Positions 23,966-33,316 of a stretch of 59,788 nt of DNA are shown piece by piece. The stretch is taken from NCBI RefSeq assembly GCF_000439375.1, contig NZ_ATMI01000007.1:1-59788 (forward strand), written 5' to 3'. A program made the translations under genes and the position numbers. The DNA comes from Tatumella saanichensis. GTDB lineage: Bacteria; Pseudomonadota; Gammaproteobacteria; Enterobacterales; Enterobacteriaceae. The notes under the pieces are model-generated. The model did no database searches. It had not been told where the DNA came from and saw only the letters and a list, made by a program, of their open reading frames with translations. Within the stretch, counting starts at the first letter, position 1, and every line of letters starts with the position of its first letter.

Positions 23966-25156
23966 ATGAGGCGATTACTCAGAGGATTAGGCAATCCGAC
24001 ACTGATCATTGTTTGTCTAGTATTGCTGGTGGCCCATAACGGCTATCTGATGTTAAGCCCCGTATTGTTCCGAATCTTGCATCATGCTCCTCAGCAGATA
24101 GATAATTTCCATTCTTGGCAAGGCGCACTCAGTTTTCTTGAGGCAATGGATATCCCACGCTTTATGGTGGGTATCGCGCTCATCTGTATGGCGCTGACGT
24201 TATTGATGCGTTCCCGCCTCGCTTGGTTCAGTTCGGTTATGCTGTTGCTGTGTATTGTTTTAGTTAATCTGTTTCTGGTTAAAGGTCATCAGTCTCAGGT
24301 GATCTATGCCCTCATCACGCTAGCAGCCTTATTGTATCACCGTCGGCACTTCTACAAGCACAGTCTGGGCAGCACCAGTTTATTTGCCATTATCAGTATT
24401 GTGTCGTTAATCGCCTATGGCATGCTGGGGACACTGTACCTCGGGGATCAGTTTACGCCGCCGGTGAAAGATTTACCGACGGCCTTCTATTTTGTGATGG
24501 TCTGTATGTCAACGGTCGGCTTCGGGGATATTTCGCCTCATACCACCGTGGCCAGGATGTTCACCTTGACGGTGATTTCACTCGGTATCACTATTTTTGC
24601 TGCCTCAGTAGCCTCTATCGCCGGCTCGCTAATTAGCCATAATCTTCAGAGTCTGATCAAAGGAAGGTTTTCACACGTGACACGTAAAAATCACTATATT
24701 ATTGCTGGCTCATCGGCACTGGCACAGAGCGTCACTCAGGGACTGACCAGTACGGGGGGAATTGTGACCGTAGTCTGTAAGGTTGGTAATGCCGGTCTCT
24801 ATCCTTCAGCCCAAGATGTGATCGAAGGAGATCCGTCCTCGACATCAACATTGGAAGCAGCCGGAGCTGGTGATGCCCGCTACATCGTTGCACTGATGGA
24901 CAATGATGCCGACAATGCCTTTGTGGTATTGGCTGCGAAAGAAGTTGGCGGTAAAGACACCAAAACTATCGCCCTAGTGAATGACAGCCAGAATATGAGT
25001 AAGATCAAGCGGGTTCACCCAGATGGCGTGCTTTCCTTGCAACAACTGGGCAGTGACATCTTAGTACGCACCCTGAATGGTGATTCTGTTGATTGCAGTC
25101 TGAGCCCGGAGATCTTTTTTAACCATGTCCAGCCGCCGTCAGGGAATAATGCCTGA
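23966..25156 (+). CDS. kch: Kch-type ion channel with RCK domain
   Basis: A 396-residue six-transmembrane-type potassium channel like E. coli Kch (417). The pore loop and selectivity filter are MSTVGFGDISPH (E. coli has TVGYGDI). The N-terminal half has several hydrophobic helices. The cytosolic C-terminus is a RCK/TrkA-N domain with YIIAGSSALAQS in place of a classical GxGxxG loop, and DNDADNAFVVLAAKEV and KRVHPDGVLSLQQLGSDIL as in Kch. The fourth segment has few positive charges, so strong voltage sensing is doubtful. GAGAGGGA precedes the start. It appears monocistronic. Confidence 0.85.
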   Translation: MRRLLRGLGNPTLIIVCLVLLVAHNGYLMLSPVLFRILHHAPQQIDNFHSWQGALSFLEAMDIPRFMVGIALICMALTLLMRSRLAWFSSVMLLLCIVLVNLFLVKGHQSQVIYALITLAALLYHRRHFYKHSLGSTSLFAIISIVSLIAYGMLGTLYLGDQFTPPVKDLPTAFYFVMVCMSTVGFGDISPHTTVARMFTLTVISLGITIFAASVASIAGSLISHNLQSLIKGRFSHVTRKNHYIIAGSSALAQSVTQGLTSTGGIVTVVCKVGNAGLYPSAQDVIEGDPSSTSTLEAAGAGDARYIVALMDNDADNAFVVLAAKEVGGKDTKTIALVNDSQNMSKIKRVHPDGVLSLQQLGSDILVRTLNGDSVDCSLSPEIFFNHVQPPSGNNA

Positions 25157-25365
25157 CCCCGCCCATCGATGATGATCCGTTCCGAGAGAGGTATCCTGAA
25201 ACTACGGGTATCTCTTGGTCAAGCTTGCTACTGACCTGCCAGTAGGGCCTCTTTCCCCATTTTCAGAACTGAGGACTTTCCTCATCATACGGACCATGGC
25301 AGGGTAGCCCCCTGTATGCCGGGATCACCGGAACTTTTTGATGCCTGATAGGAAATACCCGTTTA

Positions 25366-25893
25366 ATGAAAATGATGTTATGGCCGTTGGCCATCGCCCT
25401 TAGCAGTCCGTTATTGGCACATGCCACCCTACCCCAGATTGAAAGTGGGTTCTCCCCAGAAGGGAGTGCCAGAACCTTAGTACTCAAAACCATTAATAAT
25501 GCGCATCACAGTATCCGTATGCTTTCATACTCCTTTACCGCCCCGGATATAATGAAAGCTCTGGTAGACGCACACCGTCGCGGGGTGGATGTTCGTATTG
25601 TGGTAGATGAAAGGGGGAATCGTAATAAGTCCAGCTTAGCGGCTATGAACTATATCGTTAATAACGGTATCGCGCTGAGAACCGATCACCATTACCCGAT
25701 CCAGCATGATAAAAGCATGATTATTGACGGAGAAACCGTTGAAACAGGGTCATTCAACTACACCGCCAGCGCTGAGCGGCGTAATTCGGAAAATGTGGTG
25801 GTGATCCATAATGCTCCAGCACTGGCCGCTGACTACCTAGGTCACTGGCAGACACGTTGGGAGTATGGTGAGGATTATTGTTCGGCGTATTGA
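25366..25893 (+). CDS. exported phospholipase D-superfamily nuclease (single HKD)
   Basis: A 175-residue protein with a signal peptide (MKMMLWPLAIALSSPLLAHA). One HxKxxxxD motif, HDKSMIID (His114, Lys116, Asp121), is followed by GSFNYTASAERRNSENVVV. This size and single HKD fit the Nuc-type endonucleases of the PLD superfamily (as on plasmid pKM101), which act as dimers in the periplasm and cut DNA without metal. Nuclease activity is inferred from the family. No neighbouring secretion or conjugation genes are seen. Confidence 0.82.
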   Translation: MKMMLWPLAIALSSPLLAHATLPQIESGFSPEGSARTLVLKTINNAHHSIRMLSYSFTAPDIMKALVDAHRRGVDVRIVVDERGNRNKSSLAAMNYIVNNGIALRTDHHYPIQHDKSMIIDGETVETGSFNYTASAERRNSENVVVIHNAPALAADYLGHWQTRWEYGEDYCSAY

Positions 25894-26493
25894 CGCGTTA
25901 GAATTAGGTAAATACTGGTGATAGGAGGCATGGAGTATCGGTATTTCTGCTGTTTGACGTACTCTACACGGTGGCAAATAGATTAAGTTCCAATACAACA
26001 TATAGGTTATTGCTATCGTATTTGATATTTTAATTGGTAATAACGATTGAAAGCATTCATATATTTAATCATTTGATTTTATCAATATGCTTTTTCACCC
26101 TTATTTTCTATTGATTTTGATTTTTATTGAGTCTATACCTATCAAAAAAAATAGTGCTTTAAGCTTATTTAGCAATACCGATTTGTTTTTTTTATCGAAA
26201 ATGCCTGTTTAAAGGCTTTTTTTATGATATTTCCCAATGGAAATGAAAAATTTTTATCAATCTTTCCTGGAGGGTGGGGTAGAGTAAATTCATAAGATAC
26301 CTTTAATTATTAAGTTGGTCTTTGGTTGAGAATTGTCCTATGATTAAAACCGTCCGGGAGTGCAGAGATAAATACTGGTGTCCTAGACAGGTGGTCACAG
26401 ATGAGCGTCTGATGTTATTGCAGAAAGTTAAATACAGACCGCCAATATTTTTGTAATCCCAACCAAATAACTTCGGATAAAAAGGCATATATT
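25894..26493. promoter_or_regulatory. AT-rich region upstream of the type 1-like fimbrial operon
   Basis: 600 bases without a credible gene. It holds a weak terminator-like hairpin GCCT-GTTTAAA-GGC with seven T (26203-26223), a 12-base direct repeat TAAATACTGGTG (25909-25920 and 26369-26380), and a possible promoter TTGGTC (26315) - 18 - TATGAT (26339-26344). No inverted repeats of the fimS invertible-switch kind and no fimB/fimE recombinase genes are seen. Confidence 0.5.
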
Positions 26494-27072
26494 ATGAAAA
26501 TCAAAGCACTTGTAATTGGCGTTGTTTCTGCTCTGTCTCTGACGGCATCTTTTGCGCATGCTGCTACAACTGTTGTCAACGGTGGTACTGTTCACTTTAA
26601 GGGTGAAGTTGTTGATGCGGCATGCGCCGTAGACGCTGGTTCAGTAGACCAGACTGTACAGTTGGGTCAGGTCAGAGAAGCTACACTGAATACTAATAAA
26701 TACAGCAGTGCTGTTGGTTTCAATATCCAGTTAGATGATTGTTCTACTACTGTCGCGCAAACTGCAGCGATCTCATTCACTGGTGTTGCTGCGTCTTTTG
26801 CTGGTACTGGTTCCACTTCTACCGCCACTACTGATAATACTGCACTGGCTCTTCAGAGCTCTTCAGCTGGTGCGGCTACCAATGTTGGTATCCAGATCCT
26901 GGACGTTAGTGGTGCTGCACTGGCACTGGATGGTTCAACATTCAGCACTGCAACAACCTTAAGCAATGGGACTAACTCGCTGCCATTCCAGGCACGTTAC
27001 TACTCTCCTAACGGCAATGCTACTGCAGGTACTGCCGATGCAGATGCTACTTTTAAAGTTGAATACCAGTAA
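26494..27072 (+). CDS. fimA: type 1-like major fimbrial pilin
   Basis: A 192-residue pilin exported by a signal peptide ([23 protein letters not shown], about 23 residues). The mature protein has the pilin cysteine pair (CAVDAGS and DDCSTT), a donor strand ([13 protein letters not shown]) and the C-terminal FKVEYQ, where the penultimate Tyr is needed for chaperone binding. It polymerises into the fimbrial rod. It leads an operon in exactly the E. coli order A-I-C-D-F-G-H. Confidence 0.92.
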   Translation: MKIKALVIGVVSALSLTASFAHAATTVVNGGTVHFKGEVVDAACAVDAGSVDQTVQLGQVREATLNTNKYSSAVGFNIQLDDCSTTVAQTAAISFTGVAASFAGTGSTSTATTDNTALALQSSSAGAATNVGIQILDVSGAALALDGSTFSTATTLSNGTNSLPFQARYYSPNGNATAGTADADATFKVEYQ

Positions 27073-27137
27073 TTACTGATAGGGAATGTTCACCTAAGCC
27101 CAAGGACGGGCTATTTTCACCCTAAAGAGTAGAGTAT

Positions 27138-27686
27138 ATGTGGAAAAAAGGGGCACTCTTATTTCTTCTGTTGATCAATTACTCTTACGCGCAACTTGCT
27201 TTTCCGGTCATTCTGCCGGGAGGGCTAACGAAGTTTAGAGGGCAAGTTGTTGCGGGTACCTGTACTATAGATAGTGGCGATCGTTTCCTGACAGTGGATA
27301 TGGGAAGGATTAGCAGCAATCGTCTTCTACAAGTCGGTGAATACGCTGACCCTATTCCTTTCACTTTACATTTCAGAAACTGTAACTCTGAGACGGGTCA
27401 TCATCTCAGCCTTGTTTTTCGAGGTGTAGCTGATGATCAGGATAAAGATTTGTTAGCAATCACTCAGGAGCTTAACAGTGCTCGTGGTGTCGGCATTGCT
27501 CTTTTTGATTCTCAAGGTAGTATTATCCCGCTCAATAGTGTCTTCATTCCTATCAGTGATGGTACCTCTGTGGGAATCTCTGGACCGTTAGCCCTAAAGC
27601 TAATCGCAAAATACCGTGCGACATCAGAGAACATCAGTGGTGGTAAAGTCGATGCACAGGCATGGTTCCTGATAACCTATCAATAG
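27138..27686 (+). CDS. fimI: FimI-like minor fimbrial protein
   Basis: A 182-residue pilin-fold protein with a short signal peptide ending near SYA (residues 15-17). It has the paired cysteines GTCTID and FRNCNSE, GGLTKFRGQVVAG as donor strand, and the pilin end WFLITYQ. Its place between fimA and the chaperone gene is that of fimI, thought to terminate or anchor the rod. Confidence 0.85.
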   Translation: MWKKGALLFLLLINYSYAQLAFPVILPGGLTKFRGQVVAGTCTIDSGDRFLTVDMGRISSNRLLQVGEYADPIPFTLHFRNCNSETGHHLSLVFRGVADDQDKDLLAITQELNSARGVGIALFDSQGSIIPLNSVFIPISDGTSVGISGPLALKLIAKYRATSENISGGKVDAQAWFLITYQ

Positions 27687-27750
27687 GCCACTATAATTTA
27701 TAAGAATAATTGATTAATCTAATTGTGGTCTTTTAATGGAGGTAACGATT

Positions 27751-28452
27751 GTGATTCAGTTTCGAGCTAAGAAGTATTTTTCCGCCGCATTGTTAGTTTT
27801 TGCTGCACTGGGCGTGGTGAAACACGCTGAAGCCGGGGTTGCGCTAGGCGCTACCAGGGTTATCTACCCTTCAGACCAAAAGCAGGTCACATTGGGTGTG
27901 AGCAACAATGATGCTCAAAGCACTTTTCTGATTCAGTCATGGATCGATAATGCAGCAGGCACTAAAGAAAATCGTTTTGTGATCACTCCTCCGCTATTTG
28001 TAATGCAAGGGAAAAAAGAAAATAGCCTGCGAATTATTGATGGTACCAATCAATCTTTACCTAAAGATCGTGAAACCCTGTTTTGGGTAAATGTAAAAGC
28101 GATTCCGTCGATGAAAAAACAGCAGGAATCACAAAATACCTTACAGTTTGCGATTATCAGCCGGATCAAGTTGTTCTATCGTCCTGTTGGTCTAAGTATG
28201 CCCCCTGAAGATGCTCCTAAACATCTGCGTTTCCATAAAGAGGGTAGCAATTTAGAGCTGATCAACCCGACTCCCTATTTTTTGACAATAACTTCTTTGA
28301 AAGCTGGCGCTAAAGCATTGAGTAATGTGATGGTTCCGCCGATGGGGAATGCCTCAGTACCAATGAATGGTGGTTCAGAAAATGATATTACCTACCAAAC
28401 TATTAATGACTTTGGTGCACTAACACCAGTCACTAAAGGTATTTTCCAGTAA
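27751..28452 (+). CDS. fimC: periplasmic fimbrial chaperone
   Basis: A PapD-fold chaperone of 233 residues from a GTG start at 27751. That start is preferred because TGGAGGT stands 7 bases upstream; the in-frame ATG at 27736 overlaps that ribosome site. After the signal peptide (cleavage near KHAEA) come GVALGATRVIYPS with the invariant Arg of the subunit carboxylate anchor, RETLFWVNVKAIPS (G1 donor strand context) and RIKLFYRP. It delivers subunits to the FimD usher by donor-strand complementation. Confidence 0.93.
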   Translation: MIQFRAKKYFSAALLVFAALGVVKHAEAGVALGATRVIYPSDQKQVTLGVSNNDAQSTFLIQSWIDNAAGTKENRFVITPPLFVMQGKKENSLRIIDGTNQSLPKDRETLFWVNVKAIPSMKKQQESQNTLQFAIISRIKLFYRPVGLSMPPEDAPKHLRFHKEGSNLELINPTPYFLTITSLKAGAKALSNVMVPPMGNASVPMNGGSENDITYQTINDFGALTPVTKGIFQ

Positions 28453-28535
28453 GTATATTTACACATCTAATGTGCCCGATGATAGCATCATTGTTATCGT
28501 CGGGATATTATAGGCAGACGTTATAGGGTTGACTG

Positions 28536-31127
28536 ATGGTACTTTCAGGTAAAAATATGATACCAAGGAGATTATTAATTAGTCCCCTTGCGGCTTTCCT
28601 GACACTTATCTGCCAGTCTCCAGCCCATGCTGAGGTCTACTTCAACCCTCGATTTTTATCTGATGACCCGGGGGCTGTTGCTGATTTATCACAATTTGAA
28701 AATGGCCTTGAGGCACCTCCGGGTAAATACCGTGTCGATATTTATCTGAATAACGGATTTATGGCAACCCGAGAAGTCGATCTCCGTTTAAATCAAAATA
28801 AAACATCACTCGATCCCTGCATGAGTTTGTCTCAATTGTCAGAGATGGGCGTCAATATTCTTTCTTTTCCTGGTGCGGCTGCGCAGCTCCGCGAACAATG
28901 CGTACCGTTCAGTTCGTTGAGCAAACAGGTATCCAGCCATTTTGATGCTGGTAAACAGCGATTGGATTTAACGGTACCTCAGGCCATGATGCGTAATAGC
29001 GCACAAGGTTATATTCCCCCTGAACTTTGGGATAATGGTATTACTGCTGGTTTACTGAACTATTCGTTATCCGGTAGCCGTGCGAGGTTATCGCAAGGGG
29101 GCACTAGTAACTATGCATATTTAAGCCTGCAGAGTGGGTTTAACTTAGGTGCTTGGCGTTTTCGGGATAATAGCAATTGGAGCTACAGCGAAAGTCAGAA
29201 CTACCATCAAAATCAATGGAAGCACACAAATACCTATCTTGAGAGAAGCATCATTCCTCTGCGCAGCCGCCTGACCCTCGGTGATGGATATACGACCGGC
29301 GATGTATTTGACAGCCTGAATTTCCGAGGAGCACAACTGGCGTCAGATGATACTATGTTGCCTGACAGCCTGCGGGGTTTTGCGCCGGTCATTCATGGTA
29401 TTGCGCGTAGTTCGGCGAAAATCAGTGTCCGCCAGAATGGCTATACTATTTATCAGACTACTGTCCCTCCGGGACCTTTCACAATCAATGATATAAATGC
29501 TAACGGTAATAGTGGTGATTTGCATGTCACCATCACTGAAGCCGATGGTTCTACCCGCACTTCAGTTATTCCTTATGCCACCGTCCCTGTATTACAGCGT
29601 GAGGGGCACCTGAAATATGCCGTGACTGCTGGTGAATATCGCAGTGGTACCGCAGGACGGGATAGTCCCAAATTTGCGCAGGGTACAATGCTGTGGGGAT
29701 TATCGGATGGTATTACGGCTTATGGTGGCACCCAGCAATCAGATAACTACCATGCCTATGATCTCGGGATGGGCAAAAACCTGGGAGATTTCGGGGCAGT
29801 TTCATTTGATGTCATGAATGCGAACTCGGTACTGACTGATGGCAGTAGCCATCAAGGGCAATCGTACCGTTTCCAGTATAATAAATCCCTGCCTTTTACT
29901 GGCACTAACTTTCAGTTAGTCGGATATCGTTATTCGACAAAAGGGTTCTACTCTTTTGCTGATACGACTTGGCAAAGGATGAGTGGTTATAGCGTTCTGA
30001 CTCAGGATGGCGTATTACAGGTAAAACCAACCTATACCGACTTCTATAATTTAGAGTATACGAAACGTGGTCAAATACAGGCGTCGGTGACTCAGCAAAT
30101 TGCCAAGTCATCAACACTCTACTTTACTGGAAGTCAGCAAAGCTACTGGGGAACCTCTCGTAAAGATACGACTCTACAGGCAGGATATTCCAGCAACTAC
30201 AAAGATATCAGCTACAGCTTTAACTACAGCTTAAATAAGAGTGCTTGGCAGCAGGGTAACGATCAGATCTTGTCTTTTGATGTCAGCATTCCGTTCAGTC
30301 ACTGGATGAAGTCGAATGATCAAAATGCGCTGCAACAGGCAAATATCTCTTACAGCTCTTCAAGTAATCTGAAAGGTGAAAGCACTAATCAGGTCGGTGT
30401 TTATGGCACACTGCTGAAAGATAATAATCTCAGTTATAGCGCGCAGACTGGTTATACCGCAGGTAGCCAAGGTGATAATGGTGCTGCAAACAATGCCTCA
30501 CTTTATTACCGTGGCGGTTATGGTAATGCCAATATTGGTTACAGTAACAGCGATGGCTATAACCAAGTTTACTATGGCACAAGTGGCGGTATTGTCGCCC
30601 ATGCCAATGGCATCACGCTTAGTCAGCCATTGTCAGATACCTCAGTATTGATAAAAGCACCAGGCGCGGGCAATGTGTCACTACAAAACCAGACCGGTGT
30701 TCATACTGACTGGCGGGGATACGCGGTACAGCCTTATGCTATGAGCTATCGTGAGAACAGAATAGCCTTAGATCCTAATACCTTAGGAAATAATGTTGAT
30801 GTTGATGACTCTGTAGTCACTGTCATCCCTACTTATGGGGCAATTGTACGTGCTGATTTCCACACTCATGTGGGGCTTAAGGTATTAATGACATTAACAC
30901 ACAACGGTAAACCAGTACCTTTTGGTGCCACAGCTACTTTAGCGGGTTCAGCTTCACATAATATTGTCGGAGACAGTGGGCAGGTCTATATGACGGGTCT
31001 ACCACTGGAAGGGAAAATTAACGTGAACTGGGGTGACGATGCCTCCGAGCAATGTTCAGTCAGCTATCACCTACCGGCGTCAGCTAAAAATGCGGTGCTC
31101 AGCTATGCCTCTGCGGACTGTCAGTAG
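28536..31127 (+). CDS. fimD: outer-membrane fimbrial usher
   Basis: An 863-residue usher (E. coli FimD is about 878) with high similarity to FimD. The N-terminal domain begins EVYFNPRFLSDDPGAVADLS; the beta-barrel with plug domain is marked by PLRSRLTLGDGYT and PPGPFTINDI; the C-terminal domains include GLKVLMTLTHNGKPVPFGA. It catalyses pilus assembly and secretion through the outer membrane. The start may be 28536 or 28557 (second Met, with AGGT upstream); either leaves a signal peptide ending near SPAHA. Confidence 0.95.
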   Translation: MVLSGKNMIPRRLLISPLAAFLTLICQSPAHAEVYFNPRFLSDDPGAVADLSQFENGLEAPPGKYRVDIYLNNGFMATREVDLRLNQNKTSLDPCMSLSQLSEMGVNILSFPGAAAQLREQCVPFSSLSKQVSSHFDAGKQRLDLTVPQAMMRNSAQGYIPPELWDNGITAGLLNYSLSGSRARLSQGGTSNYAYLSLQSGFNLGAWRFRDNSNWSYSESQNYHQNQWKHTNTYLERSIIPLRSRLTLGDGYTTGDVFDSLNFRGAQLASDDTMLPDSLRGFAPVIHGIARSSAKISVRQNGYTIYQTTVPPGPFTINDINANGNSGDLHVTITEADGSTRTSVIPYATVPVLQREGHLKYAVTAGEYRSGTAGRDSPKFAQGTMLWGLSDGITAYGGTQQSDNYHAYDLGMGKNLGDFGAVSFDVMNANSVLTDGSSHQGQSYRFQYNKSLPFTGTNFQLVGYRYSTKGFYSFADTTWQRMSGYSVLTQDGVLQVKPTYTDFYNLEYTKRGQIQASVTQQIAKSSTLYFTGSQQSYWGTSRKDTTLQAGYSSNYKDISYSFNYSLNKSAWQQGNDQILSFDVSIPFSHWMKSNDQNALQQANISYSSSSNLKGESTNQVGVYGTLLKDNNLSYSAQTGYTAGSQGDNGAANNASLYYRGGYGNANIGYSNSDGYNQVYYGTSGGIVAHANGITLSQPLSDTSVLIKAPGAGNVSLQNQTGVHTDWRGYAVQPYAMSYRENRIALDPNTLGNNVDVDDSVVTVIPTYGAIVRADFHTHVGLKVLMTLTHNGKPVPFGATATLAGSASHNIVGDSGQVYMTGLPLEGKINVNWGDDASEQCSVSYHLPASAKNAVLSYASADCQ

Positions 31128-31143
31128 ACATGGGAGTTGAAGT

Positions 31144-31677
31144 ATGAAAATAACCGAATCTCTGTTACTTTCCGCACTCACTTTGGGAGGGAGCTCATTT
31201 GCATATGCTGCGGACAGTACGATCTCAATTACTGGTCAAGTCCAAGATAATACCTGTGTGTTATCAACCGCCTCGCAAGATTTGACGGTCAACCTCATGA
31301 ATTATCCACAAAGCCAGTTTTCTGAAAAAGGCGCTGGAGGGGCATTGGTCCCGTTCACTCTTATCTTCTCTCAGTGCGGCAGTGCGGCAACGGCAGTACG
31401 GATTGGTTTTACTGGGACCTCGGACACTAATAATACTTCATTACTTAAAATCGATTCCGGGGCTAGCAGCTATGCGGCTGGTATTGGTATTGAAATTCTT
31501 GATTCCAGTGAAACTATAATTCCGATTAATCAAAGTCAGGATAGTCTAAACTGGATAACGATTACAGGTGGACAGCAGAATACGGTCAGTTTTTATGCAA
31601 GAATGGTGGCCACGGCCTTGCCAGTGACGGCCGGAACAGTGAGTGCATCGGCCACTATCACGCTAGAATTTGAGTAG
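31144..31677 (+). CDS. fimF: FimF-like minor tip pilin
   Basis: A 177-residue exported pilin (signal cleavage near FAYA) with STISITGQVQDNTCVLSTAS as the donor-strand and first-cysteine region, partner cysteine FSQCGS, and C-terminal ITLEFE. It sits 16 bases after the usher. Size and place match FimF, an adaptor between rod and tip. Confidence 0.88.
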   Translation: MKITESLLLSALTLGGSSFAYAADSTISITGQVQDNTCVLSTASQDLTVNLMNYPQSQFSEKGAGGALVPFTLIFSQCGSAATAVRIGFTGTSDTNNTSLLKIDSGASSYAAGIGIEILDSSETIIPINQSQDSLNWITITGGQQNTVSFYARMVATALPVTAGTVSASATITLEFE

Positions 31678-31691
31678 GATGCGGAGAAATT

Positions 31692-32198
31692 ATGCGAAAA
31701 CTGATCGTCGGACTCAGTACCGCTCTGGCTCTACTGGGAAGTGTCCCTGCAGTAATTGCTGCTGATGTAACCATTACGGTGACTGGTCAGGTTGTGGCCA
31801 AGCCGTGTGATATTGAAACCACTAATGCGAATGTTGACTTAGGGGGGATCCCGACCTTTTCATTGGCATCGGCAGGGGCAGCATCAGACTGGAAAACAGT
31901 GACCTTGAATTTGAACAATTGCCCTATCGGCACCAGTAAAGTAACGGCGACGTTTGCCGGAACATCTGACTCGACAGGGAGTTATTTTCTTAATCAAGGT
32001 ACTGCAACGAATGTCGCAGTGCAATTGGCCAATAGCAGCGGTACAAATCTATCTAATGGTGGATCTTTAACTAGCCAGGTGGATGATTCATCGTTATCCA
32101 CTGCATTCAACCTTGAAGTTAGGGCAATCACTCCCTCCGGAAGTGCAACACAAGGTTCAATTACATCCACAATAAATGTAACTTATACATGGCAATAG
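31692..32198 (+). CDS. fimG: FimG-like minor tip pilin
   Basis: A 168-residue exported pilin (E. coli FimG is 167). After the signal peptide ending near VIAAD comes VTITVTGQVVAKPCDIETT, the FimG-type donor strand and first cysteine. The second cysteine is in LNNCPIG and it ends NVTYTW(Q). It is expected to link FimF to the FimH adhesin. Confidence 0.9.
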   Translation: MRKLIVGLSTALALLGSVPAVIAADVTITVTGQVVAKPCDIETTNANVDLGGIPTFSLASAGAASDWKTVTLNLNNCPIGTSKVTATFAGTSDSTGSYFLNQGTATNVAVQLANSSGTNLSNGGSLTSQVDDSSLSTAFNLEVRAITPSGSATQGSITSTINVTYTWQ

Positions 32199-32209
32199 GA
32201 TAGACATTT

Positions 32210-33127
32210 ATGAAAGGTCTCTATAAAAAAAAAATCAGCTTCTATGGTCTGTTAGCCCTCAGTTTTTTCTATTCAATAGCTGCGCAGGCTTTTACCTGTC
32301 AGGCTAATGGCAGCACTATCAGCGGAAGCGGAAGTATCACGGTACCAGTCACCCTGACACCCAGTGTTGGGGCTAATGAAAACCTTGTTGTGAATCTTGC
32401 TAATAGTATCAGTTGTAAAAATGATGCGCCCAAGCAGTATACCGATCCTATACGAGTAGGGACTGCCTCTGCATATTCAGGAGCATTGACAAATTTCACG
32501 GGTTCATTGAGTTATCACTCTACTTCGTATGATTTCCCATTATCTTCACCAACAGCCTGGGTACCAACACCCAATGCTAATTATGTTGCATGGCCAACTG
32601 TACTTTATTTAACTCCGACAGGAGCAGCTTCCGGCGTGGTGATAACTGCAGGACAAATTTTCGCGAGCCTCAGTCTACAAAAAGAAAACACGTCTACGGG
32701 GGGAGTATCACAAACGATTATCTGGAATTTAAAAGCCTTAAACACAGTGACTGTGCCCACCGGTGGATGTGATGTATCGGCTAGGAATGTGACGGTCTCA
32801 TTGCCGAACTACCCAGGAACTGTATCAGTACCATTGACGGTTTCATGTGGGAGTAGTAAGTCTTTGGACTATTACTTGACTGGAACTACGACGGATACTG
32901 CTGCAAGTATATTCACTAATACATCGACTGACTCGCCAGCCGAAGGTGTGGGCATTCAGTTATCTAATACTAGTGGTATTTTATCAACCAATAAAAATAT
33001 TTCTCTTGGTACTGTCGGTACTAGTGCAGTGAGCCTGGGACTCACTGCTAGCTATGCGCGAACCAGTGGGCAGGTTACCGCAGGTAATGTTAAATCGATA
33101 ATTGGTGTCACCTTTGTTTATCCATAA
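32210..33127 (+). CDS. fimH: FimH-type tip adhesin with altered lectin pocket
   Basis: A 305-residue two-domain tip adhesin (E. coli FimH is 300). The mature protein begins FTCQANGS (F28), as FimH begins with Phe. The C-terminal pilin domain from VPTGGCDVSA (183) to GVTFVYP is very close to E. coli FimH. In the lectin domain Asn71-Asp72 and Asp79 align with the mannose contacts N46, D47 and D54. The tyrosine gate is different, however (Y48 is Ala73, I52 is Tyr77), and the loop holding Q133, N135, Y137, D140 and F142 is replaced by QKENTSTGGVSQ. Binding of a glycan other than simple mannose is inferred. Confidence 0.92.
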   Translation: MKGLYKKKISFYGLLALSFFYSIAAQAFTCQANGSTISGSGSITVPVTLTPSVGANENLVVNLANSISCKNDAPKQYTDPIRVGTASAYSGALTNFTGSLSYHSTSYDFPLSSPTAWVPTPNANYVAWPTVLYLTPTGAASGVVITAGQIFASLSLQKENTSTGGVSQTIIWNLKALNTVTVPTGGCDVSARNVTVSLPNYPGTVSVPLTVSCGSSKSLDYYLTGTTTDTAASIFTNTSTDSPAEGVGIQLSNTSGILSTNKNISLGTVGTSAVSLGLTASYARTSGQVTAGNVKSIIGVTFVYP

Positions 33128-33204
33128 TTTATGGAAAATAATTACATACATATGTTCTTAACAAACTTACGTTATAGATACAGTTAAACTGCACCATCCT
33201 TTTA

Positions 33205-33232
33205 TTGACTCCGACAATCATGTCGGAGTCAA
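33205..33232. terminator. perfect hairpin downstream of fimH
   Basis: TTGACTCCGACA - ATCA - TGTCGGAGTCAA, a 12-bp perfect stem. There is no T run on the plus strand, so it may work as a weak or factor-assisted terminator, or mark the edge of the insertion-sequence remnant. Confidence 0.5.
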
Positions 33233-33316
33233 CTGTAAGAATCCCTGCGTTAGTTCCACGCACTTTTTGAGAACCCTGGTTCTCTGACCCCGTCCCAATA
33301 TCCGTACCAGGCTAAA

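Noticed and set aside
26360-26385. Resemblance of the repeat near 26369 to a chloramphenicol-resistance leader
   Set aside because: The match is short and differs at key positions; no resistance gene follows.
25894-26493. Possible invertible fim switch upstream of fimA
   Set aside because: No matching terminal inverted repeats and no fimB/fimE-type recombinase gene are present in the window.
33205-33232. Perfect hairpin as an IS terminal inverted repeat
   Set aside because: The two arms are only four bases apart, so this is a local stem-loop, not a pair of element ends.
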